Assembly: GCA_026873275.1 (NCBI GenBank)
Contig: JANTUC010000007.1
Location: forward strand, 310,001-374,000
DNA: 64,000 nucleotides
Origin: Pseudopithomyces maydicus
Taxonomy: Eukaryota; Ascomycota; Dothideomycetes; Pleosporales; Didymosphaeriaceae
Direction: 5' to 3'
This document shows positions 22,770-33,421 of the stretch, one piece after another; the stretch's first letter is position 1, and each line of letters starts with the position of its first letter. The position numbers and the translations under genes were made by a program. The notes beneath the pieces are model-generated. The model was not told the origin of the DNA and ran no database searches. It was given only the letters and a program-made list of their open reading frames with translations.

Positions 22770-25713
22770 CTACGCAACATCCACAAACGCCCTCTTCCTC
22801 TTCGCCCCCCATCCTCCACCTTCTCAACATCCTCCCACCTCACCACCCCCTCTCCTCCACCCTCTCCCCACAAACCTCACCGCCGCAACATTAAACCCAA
22901 TCAAATCTTTATCCGCGCCTAGCGTCCTCCGCAACTCATCCCGCATGCTCTCGACGACGGTCTTCAACTCCCGACTCGCCACCACCTGCCGCTGGTGCGT
23001 CTTCAGCATGAAGAACAGCACGCGGCACGTAAGCGTCACGTTCCACCGGCGCTGCACCCATATCTGGATAAATGTGAAGAGCGCGGGGAGCGAGGAGAAG
23101 GGCAGCACGAGCAGCGCGTCGTGCAGCGAGGCGGCGGGGATCTTGGACAGCGTGTTAAGCACGTGGCGCTCTGCGCTGATGTTGTTGAGGGCGAGGAAGA
23201 GGGGGTTTCGCTGGGGCGGGGCGAGCGACGGGTTCTGCGCTTTGCGGGCGGTCCACTCGCGGACGAGGTGCAGGTCTTCGAGGCCGAGGTCGAGCGCTTC
23301 TTGGATGCGTTCGCCGGCCGTGAGGGTGGACGTTGTCTGCTTGGAGGCGGCGCCTACCTCGGGGGATTCGCCGTTGAGGTTATCCTCGTCCTCGAGGGAG
23401 GTGGCGAGGGTGTTCTCGTAGAGCTCTTCGAGCTCCTTTTCGCGCTCTTCCTCGAGGAAGATGGGCTCGTCTGTGCGCGTCCAGATGCGCATGCTCTTGT
23501 CGTGGCTGGCTGTGACGACGAAATCTCCCGTGCGCGACATGGCCATTGCCCAGATTTCGCCGTGGTGGCCGCGCAGCTTCTGGATCTGCTCGAACTTTGC
23601 GGCGTCCCAGGTTTTGAGGACGCGGTCCTTGGAGGCGCTGAAGAGGATGTGTTTCTCGTCGGCCTGGACGGGGTGCGGGATGAAAGAGACGTTGAGGATG
23701 GAGTCCTCGTGGGCGAAGAGCGATTTGTGGCAGTCGCCGAAGTCGAGGCCCCATATGCGGATGTTCTTGTCGGCGGACGAGGTGGCGATGAGCTTGGAGT
23801 CGCTGGATATGCTCATGTTGAGGACGGGCAGCTTGTGGCCGTAGAGGTTGAGGAAGAGCTTCAGCGAGTCGACGAAGAAGACTTTGACGGTGTTGTCCAT
23901 GGTGGCGACGGCGAGGAGGCGCGAGTCGGGTGAGAAGTGCACGTTCAGAACGTCGTCGTTTAGCTTCAAGAGGCGGGACTGCACGAGTTTGAGGCGTGGC
24001 ATTGTTCGCTTCGTGCCGGGAATGTCTTCCTGCACAATCTCAAAGTTCCAGAATTTGACTGTCTTGTCGGCACCACCTGTGATGAGCGACTTGCCGTCAG
24101 GGTGGACTTGGAGTGTCCAGACTGTGCCTTCGTGTGCGGGGATCTTGTCGAGAAGGGATGATGCTGCGATGTCGTAGAGTTCGATGTCACCGTCCTTGGT
24201 GCCGACTACGACAATCTTGTCTCCTGGCAAGAATGCTGCGCACAATGCCTTGCCACACTCTAATGTACGAAGACAGTTCTGCGTCCGTACATTCCAGATC
24301 TTGAGCCCACCATTCGCAGACTTTCCGCTGGAGGCGGATGCCAACATTCGGTCGTCGGAGCTCAATGCCAGCGCTCGGATGTCTTGTCTGTGACCGGCAA
24401 GCTCAACAGACAGCGTCCGGTTGTACTCGGGCTCGTCTTCGCTCTTGGATGATTTTGACTTGTGAGGTATTTCGTACACGTCGATGAGATTGCTGTCTGT
24501 TCCAACAAGCAGCTGCAACTTCTTCGACTTGCTCTGCATCCACGAGATGGACCTGACTTTGCCTCCGCCGGGGGCTATCCGTACGGTGACATAGGGAACA
24601 ATGATGTCCCCAATTGCCGCCTCTGCCAGGCTGACCTCTTCCTCTGCCTCTGGCGCATCACCGTTTGCCTCCTCTTTCGCCTTTTCCCTTCTTCTCTTTC
24701 TTTTCCTGGATAATGCCTTTTGGACTTCCTTTTCACTTCGCATCCGCCAGATCTCGATTGCTCTGTCTGAACCGTGCACGGCGATGTAGTCGGATTTTGC
24801 GTAGTAGGCGATTCCAAGCGTCCGGTCCTTGCCCTGACGGTACAGAGTTCCCCTCTCGTGGAGGAACCGCTGGTCTGCGCTCTCGCCAATAGATGCTGCC
24901 GCTTGTCCTAGACCAGCGAGATCGATGGACCACACCCTCAGCTCGCCGTCGTTGCCGGCAGTCATGCAGCTGGTGCCATCTGGAGAAAGGCCCAAGGACC
25001 AGCATTCGCCATTCGATTGCGCGACATGGGTTTCGATGCAGTGCTGGCTGGTCACGTCCCAGATCTTAATCAAAGCGTCCTTGCTCGTGGAGAGAAGGAA
25101 GGCCTGGTCCGTGTCCATTTCGGTATCCTCGCCGTCTTCTTCCAGGGTCTTTGACGGGTGCAGAAACTGCAGTCCGGTGATCTCTCCCTTGTGTCCGCGC
25201 AGCTTGAACAGTCCCACTTCGGACACCAAATCCCACACGACGATGTCCGTGTCCTTGGAGCCGCTGGCGAGGCGCACACCGGAGCGATCAAATGCCAGGA
25301 CGGTGACGGCCGACTTGTGTCCATTGAAGCTGATAACGACGGTGGAGGTCCGCGAGTCCCACACTCGTATGCTGCCGTCTGCGTATCCGACGGCGTACAG
25401 ATCTGTGTCTACGTCGCTCCTGCAAATCACCGTGACCTGCTCTGTGCATGAGGCGTCGCGCCATCTGCTCAGCAGCTCGCCCTTCTTCACGTCCCAACAG
25501 AGCACCTCTTCATTTGCAGCTGCGAATGCGCGGCCGGCGCCCGACGATCGGCCAGCACCGGGTTGCGAGACGGCCTCGGGGGTCCATACGATGTTGGAGG
25601 TAGCGGTCGCGACCACGCCGAACGTGTCCGTCTGCTCGTATTTGCTGTGCCTCTTGTCAATGGCGGCTCGGTGCTTGGGGGAGCGCAGGCACTTACTTGT
25701 AAGACTTCACCAT
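22770..25713 (-). CDS. UTP12: Utp12/Dip2 WD40 protein of the small-subunit processome
   Basis: Nucleolar U3 snoRNP (UtpB) component needed for 18S rRNA processing (known). Exon 1 is 25697-25713 (17 nt, MVKSY), the intron 25645-25696 (52 nt), then one long exon. After the join, YEQTDTFGVV starts the protein. Two beta-propellers follow with repeated WD units (VGYADGSIRVWD, SGSKDTDIVVWD, ITGGADKTVKFW, SSADKNIRIWG, SASKDRVLKTWD, TASHDKSMRIW) and then the C-terminal Utp12 domain (LLVLPFSSLPALFTFIQIW). As written it stops at 22824 after a poor Gly/Arg tail. Adding one base in each of three C runs (22866-22869, 22846-22850, 22805-22810) gives a charged tail ending KRKRAFVDVA at 22770 and a length of 964 aa. 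Confidence 0.93.
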
Positions 25714-26045
25714 TGTGCGCAGGGAAAGGAAATCGGGGTATCACGTGAGAAAGAAGAGTAGAGGAAAGCAGAACGAGGACGGTATCAGGCCTGCATGGGC
25801 GTGGACTTGCAACAAATGCGCCACTGCAGAGTGAACGTCGGAGGGAACTTTTTCTGAGCAGCTCTCTCGAACTTTTGGCGGACCCCACACGTGCAGCCAC
25901 ACCCGCCCGGCCGCACCGCCACAGCAACCCACCCACGGCGCCAACATCACACCTGGGCACCTCCGACCTCCGCGCCCCAATTCACAGCTCCCCGCCAATT
26001 CGCCAGGACCGCCCCCAGCCCGCCTACACGGCCAGACCCCACGCC
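25714..26045. promoter_or_regulatory. Shared divergent promoter of Utp12 and ARPC2
   Basis: The start codons of the two genes are 332 bp apart and point away from each other. The interval must carry both promoters. No TATA box was noticed; the ARPC2 side is CA/CCG-rich. Confidence 0.6.
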
Positions 26046-27191
26046 ATGCTGCTCCTCGACTACCAGAACGTCCTCATCGAGTCGCTGCTGCGGGAACGCT
26101 TCGGCGGGTGCGTATTTCCCCTTCCCCCGCCAGGCACACAATGATGATGATGATGGGTGATAGCTAGCTGACAGGTACCCTCCAGTGCACCACCCGCCTC
26201 CATCGACCAGGTCGTGTCCGACTTCGACGGCGTCACATTCCACATCTCGACCCCCGAGACCAAGACCAAGATCCTGGTCTCCATAAACGTCAAGTGCTTC
26301 AAAGAGCTCGTGCAATACGGCGCCCAGCAGGTGCTCGAGCGCGAATATGGGCCCTACATCGTCGAGCCCGAGTCCGGCTACGACTTCTCCGTCCTGGTAG
26401 ACTTGGAGAACCTCCCGGAGGACCAGGGTGAGCTTGCCGACTGCCTACCTACCTGCCTGGGACCTGCCGCCTTCTAACAGTGCGCAGATGCCAAGGACGA
26501 CCTGGTCAAGCGGATATCGCTGCTTAAGCGCAACGCCATGGCGGCCCCCTTCGAGCAGGCCTTCGACGAGTTCCACCACCTGCAGGAGGAGGCGTCAAAA
26601 TACACATCCGAGTCTGCGCCCCAGGGTGTGAAGGAGGGCGGCGAGGTCCGAGCTATCCACTACCGCGAGGAGGAGGCCATCTACATCAAGGCGAGCCACG
26701 ACCGCGTCACCGTCATCTTCTCCACCGTCTTCCGCGAAGAGACGGATCGCATCTTCGGGAAGGTGTTCCTCCAGGAGTTCGTCGACGCCCGGCGGAGAGC
26801 CATCCAGAACGCGCCCCAGGTGCTCTTCAGGAACGACCCCCCGCTCGAGCTGCAGGGCATCCCCGGCGTCGATGCCTCCGGCTCCCACGATATCGGCTAC
26901 ATTACTTTCGGTGAGTCTAAATTCCCTCCATCGCCACCAAACGCGTACTGACCACAAATAGTCCTTTTCCCCCGCCATCTCACAAAGCAGCGTCGCGATG
27001 AGGTCATATCACACATCCAGACCTTCCGCGACTACTTCCACTACCATATCAAGGCCTCCAAGGCATACATCCACTCGAGGATGCGGAAGCGAACTGCAGA
27101 CTTCCTGCAGGTGCTGCGTCGTGCGAGGCCAGAGGCCGAGGAGAAGGAGCGCAAGACGGCGAGTGGGCGTACGTTCAAGGTCCAGGCGTAG
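26046..27191 (+). CDS. ARC35: Arp2/3 complex subunit 2 (p34-Arc)
   Basis: 318-aa structural subunit that binds the mother actin filament in branched actin nucleation (known). Exons: 26046-26107, 26186-26427, 26488-26910, 26962-27191; introns 78, 60, 51 nt with GTGCGT/GTGAGC/GTGAGT donors. N-terminal MLLLDYQNVLIESLL, ISTPETKTKILVSI, FKELVQYGAQQVLEREYG, and C-terminal HLTKQRRDEVISHIQTFRDY with HIKASKAYIHSRMR are the ARPC2 hallmarks. The length matches the family. All splice phases agree. Confidence 0.96.
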
Positions 27192-27367
27192 GGGCTTGGA
27201 GCGTCGTAGTATAATACAAATACTTGCATGAGCTTTGGTGTGGTCATTGGTGTTTCTGTGTCCTTTCCATATGTGGTGGTGCTAAACGGTGAAGTATTCT
27301 ATTTTGCGATCCGAGTATGCGTGCTTTACCACGACCTACACCCCTCCCATTTTCTCTCTTCCCTCCT

Positions 27368-27587
27368 TTAATCCCTCCCCTCACGGCCCGTCCTCCGATC
27401 TAGAAGAAAAAGAAGTCAATACTCAAGACCGTATAGCAAATGGATCGGAACATAAATCTCACTCACCGGCTAGAAATCGCAAATGTCCCTCCAGCCAGAG
27501 CGCAACCATCAACTGAGTAAAGCCCAGGAGGAGGCTTAGGACGCCGAGCGTGATGGTGGCGAGGAGTTGTTGGGCTTCGGGGGTCAT
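27368..27587 (-). CDS. Small single-pass membrane protein (50 aa)
   Basis: Two exons: 27467-27587 and 27368-27399. The 67-nt intron has a consensus GTGAGT donor and a pyrimidine-rich TTCTTCTAG acceptor. The product starts MTPEAQQLL, has a hydrophobic helix of about 20 residues (ITLGVLSLLLGFTQLMVALW), then a short basic tail with DRRTGREGRD. Not recognised. The splice signals and clean helix argue that it is real, but there is no homology evidence, and the unspliced first exon alone would give a similar 42-aa peptide. Confidence 0.5.
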
Positions 27588-27800
27588 CGTGCGTTGCGTT
27601 GTGCGTGATGACTTTGGGTGTACAGTTTATAGTGTATGTGTGTGTATGATTTGTATGTGTCTGTGTTCTTGAAGGTGGAGGTTGATGGATTGATGGATGG
27701 ATAAATGAATGGAAAGAGAGTCATAGTGTGCTGTGGGTGAGGTATATATATATATGGTCGAGGATAGTGACTTAGAGAAGGAAAGTGGTATGGGTATTCT

Positions 27801-28716
27801 ATTGTAGTTTTGGTGGTAGTTTTGGAGGTATTTCTGTTGTTTGTATAAATGTGTGGTAGTAGTTTTGGCTGATAGCTGTTCGGGGCGTCGTGATAGTAGT
27901 TTTGTTGCATGTATATTTAAAATGTTATATAGTGCTTTCATTAATGGTTAGGTGAATCAGTTGTTTTCTGCACGCATTCGCGTCTGGTAATAATCTCTCG
28001 GTATTCAGAATATGATGCATAAATCGTAATAGTATTTTCTATTGGAATTTCTCCGGGTGCCAGATGGTAGTAGTTTTTTGTTAAATACGAATCAGGCGGA
28101 CATGTGACGACTAGAAAGCAATGGTTGCTCTGTTAAAGTGGCTTCGAACTGCTGGGTAGTAGTAGTTTGTTAATTACGAACGAGGTAGACATGCGACGCT
28201 TAGAAGGTAATAGTTGCTCTTTTGGAGTGGTTTCGTACTGCCAAGTAGTAGTAGTAGTTTTTTTCTAAATACGAGCGAGTGCTGCGCCTTGCTTTCGGCC
28301 ACGCCCGGTGATGGAGCTCCTGCATATTACATTGTAGTTTTGGCGAATGTATGCATGGATAGCGCTCTACTATTATCAGATTCGCTGGATTACGAACCTC
28401 TTGATTGGGCATGAAACCCAATTGTAGTTTTGTCTCCTTCGCTTCGCGGTGACATCATTCTAAATATAGATTCACGTTACTTCCGAAACCGCATAGCGCA
28501 TTGTAGAGAATCAACATAAAAGTCGTAAACTAACTTATTCAAGCAAGTTGCTAGCATTGTTAACATTGCACAGTAGTAATTTAATAGCATGGTCTATCGG
28601 TTGATTGAACACCGCTCAGTAGTTTTGATCACTGCCTACGTGGCGCAGCATAGTTGTTTCGTTGCTGCATCCTGCAGATGACCTTTTTCGGACTAGTGCC
28701 ATTTCAAAACTACAAT
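27801..28716. repeat. Dispersed ATTGTAGTTTTG 12-mers
   Basis: Exact copies start at 27801, 28331 and 28421 on the plus strand, and 28705-28716 carries the reverse complement. The shorter core GTAGTTTTG also occurs near 27816, 27859, 27896 and 28618, with variants inside the tandem repeat. Confidence 0.75.
28067..28275. repeat. Diverged tandem repeat of about 90 bp
   Basis: Two full units and a partial third. Anchor word TTAAATACGA recurs at 28081, 28170 (TTAATTACGA) and 28265 (CTAAATACGA), spaced 89 and 95 bp. Units 1 and 2 also share CATGYGACG, TAGAA, AATRGTTGCTCT and GTGGYTTCG in order. A GTAGTAG run precedes each unit. Confidence 0.8.
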
Positions 28717-28814
28717 CACCCCGACTACATAATACATGTAAACCCCTTCTGCAGCCTATATCGTTCCGTTCCATTGTTGGACTCCTACAATAATAAGATC
28801 CATACCCGATTGAA

Positions 28815-28838
28815 CTAACCCTAAACCTAACCCTAACC
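28815..28838. repeat. Telomere-like CCCTAA tract
   Basis: Four near-perfect CCCTAA/CCTAAA units in 24 bp, with another AACCCTAAT at 28856-28864. Lies about 70 bp upstream of the Clr5-ankyrin start codon. It may be an interstitial telomere relic or a promoter telobox. Confidence 0.8.
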
Positions 28839-28909
28839 GTCCTACCTGCCTTCTCAACCCTAATCATACCTACGTAGCCTTGCATCTGATACAAGGCTGA
28901 TCTTTGAAC

Positions 28910-31479
28910 ATGTTTTCAACGTCTCCAGCCCCGACCGTGGATGATGATTCTTTACCTCCACGTCTCTTCCATTCCAGTGATCCTTCTTTTGATTCAGCCA
29001 TTAATGTATTCGAAAATGCCGACCTCACCGAAGCTGCCTGGTCAATTGAACAACCAGATTTCATGAATCGTAATCTTTCTATGAACGCGGCTACTTTTCG
29101 CCCTAAATCCCAGTCTTCAAAAATCAATGGAGCTGATGGAAAAGATCAGCTCAACGTCTCTTCTTCTTGGGAACCCATGAACGATTCAGCCATGGTGCCT
29201 GAAGAATCCAATGGGAATACCATTGACCAGGACCCACTGTACGAGCAGCCCCGAGAGAATTCATCTACAAAACCAGTGCATCCAAAGGTTCATGATCCAT
29301 CACCAAAAGGCCGACGACAAGTGCCACGGAAAACATCAACTGATGGAAGAACTCATGGAACAATGCGACAGCGGAAGAATGGCGTGAGACTGTCCACTGG
29401 AAAATCTATTCGTGGGGGAAGTCATGAGGGCTCCCGGAAACGAAAGGAGAAAGCAAAGCCAATCCCTAAGCAAACGTGGGATCTCATGAAGCCTGTAATT
29501 GTTAAACACTACATCACCGAAGAAAAAACGATGAAACAAGTGAAAGAGATTTTGGAAAGGGATTTCAAACATCACCTTGAGCATTGTGGAGGCAAAGTGG
29601 AAGAAAAACAGATACTAGACCAATTGAAGAAATGGAAGATCCAAAAGAACGTGCAACCAGAGCAAAGAGAGTATATCATCCTGAGATTTCTGCAGAGGGC
29701 CAAAATGGACTGGAAACCACCGCTCAAGTTCTTTGTCAGAGGAGTAGAAGTATCTCCCACCAAAATAGAAAGATGGTTGAAAGCTTGGACGAAGGCCCGG
29801 AGGGACTTAAGTGGAGGGGTATATGAGATCAGTTCTTGTACGCAGATCTTTTGCTATTATTTCTGTTCATGCAGCTAACGCTTGACAGTTGTTCCATCTG
29901 GTGTATCCTGTAAAACAGTGTCAGGTCCTAGCCTCTCTCGTTCAAAAACCTTTGCTCCTTTTAAGGCCGCCCAAACTCTTACTACCCTGGCGGAATCTGT
30001 GCCTTTACGCCCTGAAATCAGGTCAATGGGAATGTATGCCATTCCTAACACCAATCAGCCAGCCGTATTGACCAAATCACGATATTCCATGCTGCAGCAG
30101 TCGGAAAAACTAAAGACCTTTCTTGATGAGATGTTTGACAATATGTTGGTTGGACCTCTCGACATAAACCATACTGTTATTGGCCAGATTTTCATCAACC
30201 TTCTTTTATCAGATGAAATCTACAGGCCATGGTTAGACCTTGCCCAGAACTCCATTATATATGGATCTCAGCGTCAAGAGTATGATCGCTGTGGTAAAAC
30301 TGAACATTGGACTCGCATAGAGGAAAGATCTTATGTCGTGATCAGAACAACAACACATAAAACGGTCTCACAGATTTCTGCCTCAAGAGAACGCATAATG
30401 GTATTCTTTGTAATCACAAATGTCAAAGACCTACAATCCTTGTGCGCATGGATCGAGTTCAAGATAGATGATAAGATCCCATCTCTGCAAACGAAGAAGA
30501 TATTCATATGCCATGAGACGGGAGGACCATATCACGACGATTTGATTCGATGCGTCCAATACGATGATCACTATGGTTTGAAACAAGACATAGAACTGAA
30601 AGAAATAACTCCGAACGACGGGTGGAAGGGGTTGGGGGAAATCACATCGTTGCTTAAGGTACGTGTTGTGATCATCTACATTATCTGAAGATTTCTGTTA
30701 AAACGTGTTAGATGTCATCATATCATGGGAGCTATAACACAACCAGTCTTCTAATTAATCTAGGCGCCGTTGTAGAGAACGGTGAACATTGGAGTTGTGT
30801 GTTATGGTTTCTTTGGAATGGTTTCCTTCACTCAGCTTGGGATTCGGAGACATTTCAGCGATACCAAAAAGTTTCAGATCTTCTCATCAGGCACGGCGCA
30901 TCTGTTGAGTACTGCGTTGATGCAACGTCCGAGAAAGGAAATCTCCTTCATCTTCATCTACCTTGTGGACTTATCTTGTCAGATCCTTTTGGAAGCAGTC
31001 CATACGCCTTTCTCAATGCAATGGTCCAATACTTTATCCAAATCGGCTGCAATCTTGAGTATCGGAACGCCCGCGGGATGACCCCATTGCTGTATACTGT
31101 ATCCCAGGGGTTCTCTGGTTACATGACGAACCACGTCTCTGCATTAATACGTAATGGCGCCAATGTCCATGCGACGAATGACGAGCAAATGGGGCCTCTT
31201 CATCTTTGCATTATGGGATTCAACAAACAATTTCCCGATGGGGGAAGTGCGCCTACATACGGTGATCTTGAGAGATTTAGAACCCGATGGCAAATTCTTC
31301 TGAGTGCTGGGTGCGACTATCAGGCTACTGACAAATATGGCAAATTGGCAAAGGATTACGTTTACCACGATGAAGTCGAGACCAATACGTTCTCTTTGAC
31401 CGAGGGATTTCACATAGATGGGGATACAGGTATGATGTGCTTTGATGACGATGACCTTTTGAACGCGATGGATTTTTAA
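28910..31479 (+). CDS. Clr5-domain ankyrin-repeat protein
   Basis: About 821 aa. Exons 28910-29837, 29889-30658 and 30712-31479; introns 51 and 53 nt (branch CTAAC before CTTGACAG in the first). The first donor is the least certain; GTACGC at 29838 restores the frame. A disordered N-terminal third is followed at about 185-245 by a Clr5-like module (TWDLMKPVIVKHYITEEKTM then ILDQLKKWKIQKN), a middle region with no recognised domain, and C-terminal ankyrin-type repeats (LLIRHGASVEY, YRNARGMTPLLYTV, LIRNGANVHATNDEQMGPLH, LLSAGCDYQATDKYG). Clr5 modules are fungal-specific and presumed to bind nucleic acid or protein. Start ATG 28910 follows the telomere-like tract. Confidence 0.82.
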
Positions 31480-32585
31480 CCTATACTTCCTCTATGATGG
31501 GTCAGAAGTCTTCTATATCAGCTTGGTGTCTTTAAACGGGTGGCTACGTTATGGATCTGCAATGCCTATAAATTCATACTACCGTAGCACTTAAAGGAAC
31601 CGGTAGATACTTCTCTCTCAGTTCAGAAGAGTTTCTACATTTTTAAAACGAAAAGAAAGCCAAGATTTATCAATGAATCGTAAATACAAATTTTGAAGTG
31701 GTCCAAACGCGCCACCGACTTCAAGATCCCCTAGGTACACAAAGGTAGTATTGACCAATGAACAACTATTTGAGAAGGATTAGAAAGATATTCACTTTTC
31801 TATCGTGAACAACGGGTTTTCTACATAAATAGGTGCCCATAGATAGCATATATTACTGCTACATAATGCTCATTTTGAGTGTAACAAAATTGTAGATGGG
31901 CGAAGCCATTGTGTGCAGCATTAGAGACTGTCTTCCTTGGAAACCTATCTGAACGTCCTCCAAGATATCCTTCGCATTGGCAATGAGCCAATGGGCCAAA
32001 CGCTGGAACTCAGTGCTGAAACCGTATTTCGAAAGGAATTTCATTAGCATTTTTTTTTCGTGTTTTTGGTATGGCTTGCTTGAAGGTATGCCTCTGAACG
32101 CCAAGACTCGTGTTGTAACCTGCACTAAATCCTACTCTCGGGGGCTGTCAGCCTTAACTCGACAACCCAGAACACGTAAGATCGTACGACCACTATATAT
32201 CCTTGTATGAACTTTCTATGAGTATCCTGATTAGGGAATTCCAGAGCAATACCATGCACAGTGCCCGCGAATTTACCCCAATGAGCTAGAAGGGGGCGGT
32301 GATACACTCACTCCGCGATGAATGACCACCTAACACAGTGATCAACTACGAATAAAATGTTTGTCCCTAAGCTTGAATAGTTGACCCATGCGGACCCGAG
32401 TTGTCGAAGGTTTTAGCATATATAAGGAGGCCTCTCGAGCCTCTTCACCTCTCTACCACGCATCGAACAGCCAGCAGTCTCACTACTACACACGAAAATA
32501 CCAATAACCTTCCGTTATGTATGGAAGTAATCCATAAAACAACTATACATATTCTAACGTAAACCAGTAACCCATCATCCACACC
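31480..32585. other. AT-rich intergenic region
   Basis: No supported gene. A minus-strand frame at 31859-32125 (88 aa) has no recognisable domain or signal peptide and was not called. The right end carries the promoter of the secreted protein. Confidence 0.45.
32417..32426 (+). promoter_or_regulatory. TATA box of secreted-protein gene
   Basis: CATATATAAGGAGG lies about 160 bp before the start codon at 32586, a plausible distance for a fungal TATA element with a 5' UTR of about 100 nt. Confidence 0.5.
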
Positions 32586-32957
32586 ATGAAGACCTCCCTT
32601 ACCTATGTGTCCGCTCTCGTTGCTGCACTTGCAACCCAGGCAAGTGCCTACGATTGCTGGAGGAATACGGACGATGCCGGACGTTGGAGAGACGCTTTGA
32701 GCCCCGCGGACCGCCTTGTCGAACTCTGCAAACAAGGCGACGGTGAGCATTGCCACCAAGCAGAGGCAGGAAAGATGTGTGTTTCCGGACCAGGCAACGA
32801 AGCGTTCTGTAACTTTATTTGGGGATGGGCTGGTAGTCAGCAAAGCTGGCACGGTGATTGGTTCTTGTGGTCGGATATCACCTGTGATGGAGGGGTGGGG
32901 GAAGTGGAGACGATGTGCATGTTAGGATTCTCTAGACGATCAGTATCTGACGGATAG
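32586..32957 (+). CDS. Small secreted cysteine-rich protein, effector candidate
   Basis: 123 aa, no intron. Clear signal peptide, residues 1-21 (MKTSLTYVSALVAALATQASA, cleavage after Ala-Ser-Ala split at 21/22). The mature part of about 102 residues has seven cysteines (24, 48, 56, 65, 75, 100, 111) and is rich in Trp. No family recognised. The odd cysteine number means one is free or pairs between molecules. Lies alone in AT-richer DNA with a good TATA box. Size, signal and cysteine content fit secreted effectors of plant-associated fungi; that role is inferred. Confidence 0.75.
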   Translation: MKTSLTYVSALVAALATQASAYDCWRNTDDAGRWRDALSPADRLVELCKQGDGEHCHQAEAGKMCVSGPGNEAFCNFIWGWAGSQQSWHGDWFLWSDITCDGGVGEVETMCMLGFSRRSVSDG

Positions 32958-33421
32958 GTTGGCATGAGATTGAGCTGTAGGTTCAACACCTAGGAGAAAT
33001 GCCGGACGAAAATCTAGATCTGGGTACTGAATATATATATGTATGGAGCTTTTGATGAAGTATTTATGTAAGATACCTGTGACTAAGATTAAAACAGGGC
33101 TTGGGCAAAGAAATAGGTTCAATCTTGAGCCTGGAGCTGCTTGAGAAGCCTAAATAATGAAAATACTAGAACGCCGCCTGTACTTGCGCCCCAAGCCCGC
33201 CTGGTGTACGTCGAGCGGACGGCCAATTCTACACAGTGTTTAGTGTAGAGATGTTTCTGATCTATCTTTCTTCGAGGCCAGTCTCCGTGAATAGTTCACA
33301 AATGGAAGATAAACTTGGAAACAAAAGTATATACATTATACGTTATAAAATGTTCCTATATAATAAGAATTAAAAGAAACACTGATAATATCGTGCTGAA
33401 CAAATGTGTAGCAGATAGTGA
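32958..33421. other. Intergenic region
   Basis: AT-rich, with a short ATATATATAT tract near 33033; nothing coding is seen. Confidence 0.45.

Larger units (their letters stand above)
27588..28909. other. AT-rich intergenic region with repeated motifs
   Basis: No gene. It holds many copies of GTAGTTTTG-like words, four exact 12-mers ATTGTAGTTTTG, a diverged tandem repeat and a telomere-like tract just before the Clr5-ankyrin gene (annotated separately). It marks the change from GC-rich conserved genes to the AT-richer accessory block. Confidence 0.7.

Noticed and set aside
22995..23933. 312-aa plus-strand frame
   Set aside because: Antisense shadow of Utp12 WD repeats.
28067..28275. Tandem repeat as a CRISPR-like array
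   Set aside because: Units are adjacent without unique spacers, and the genome is eukaryotic.
31859..32125. 88-aa minus-strand frame
   Set aside because: No recognisable features; too short to separate from chance.
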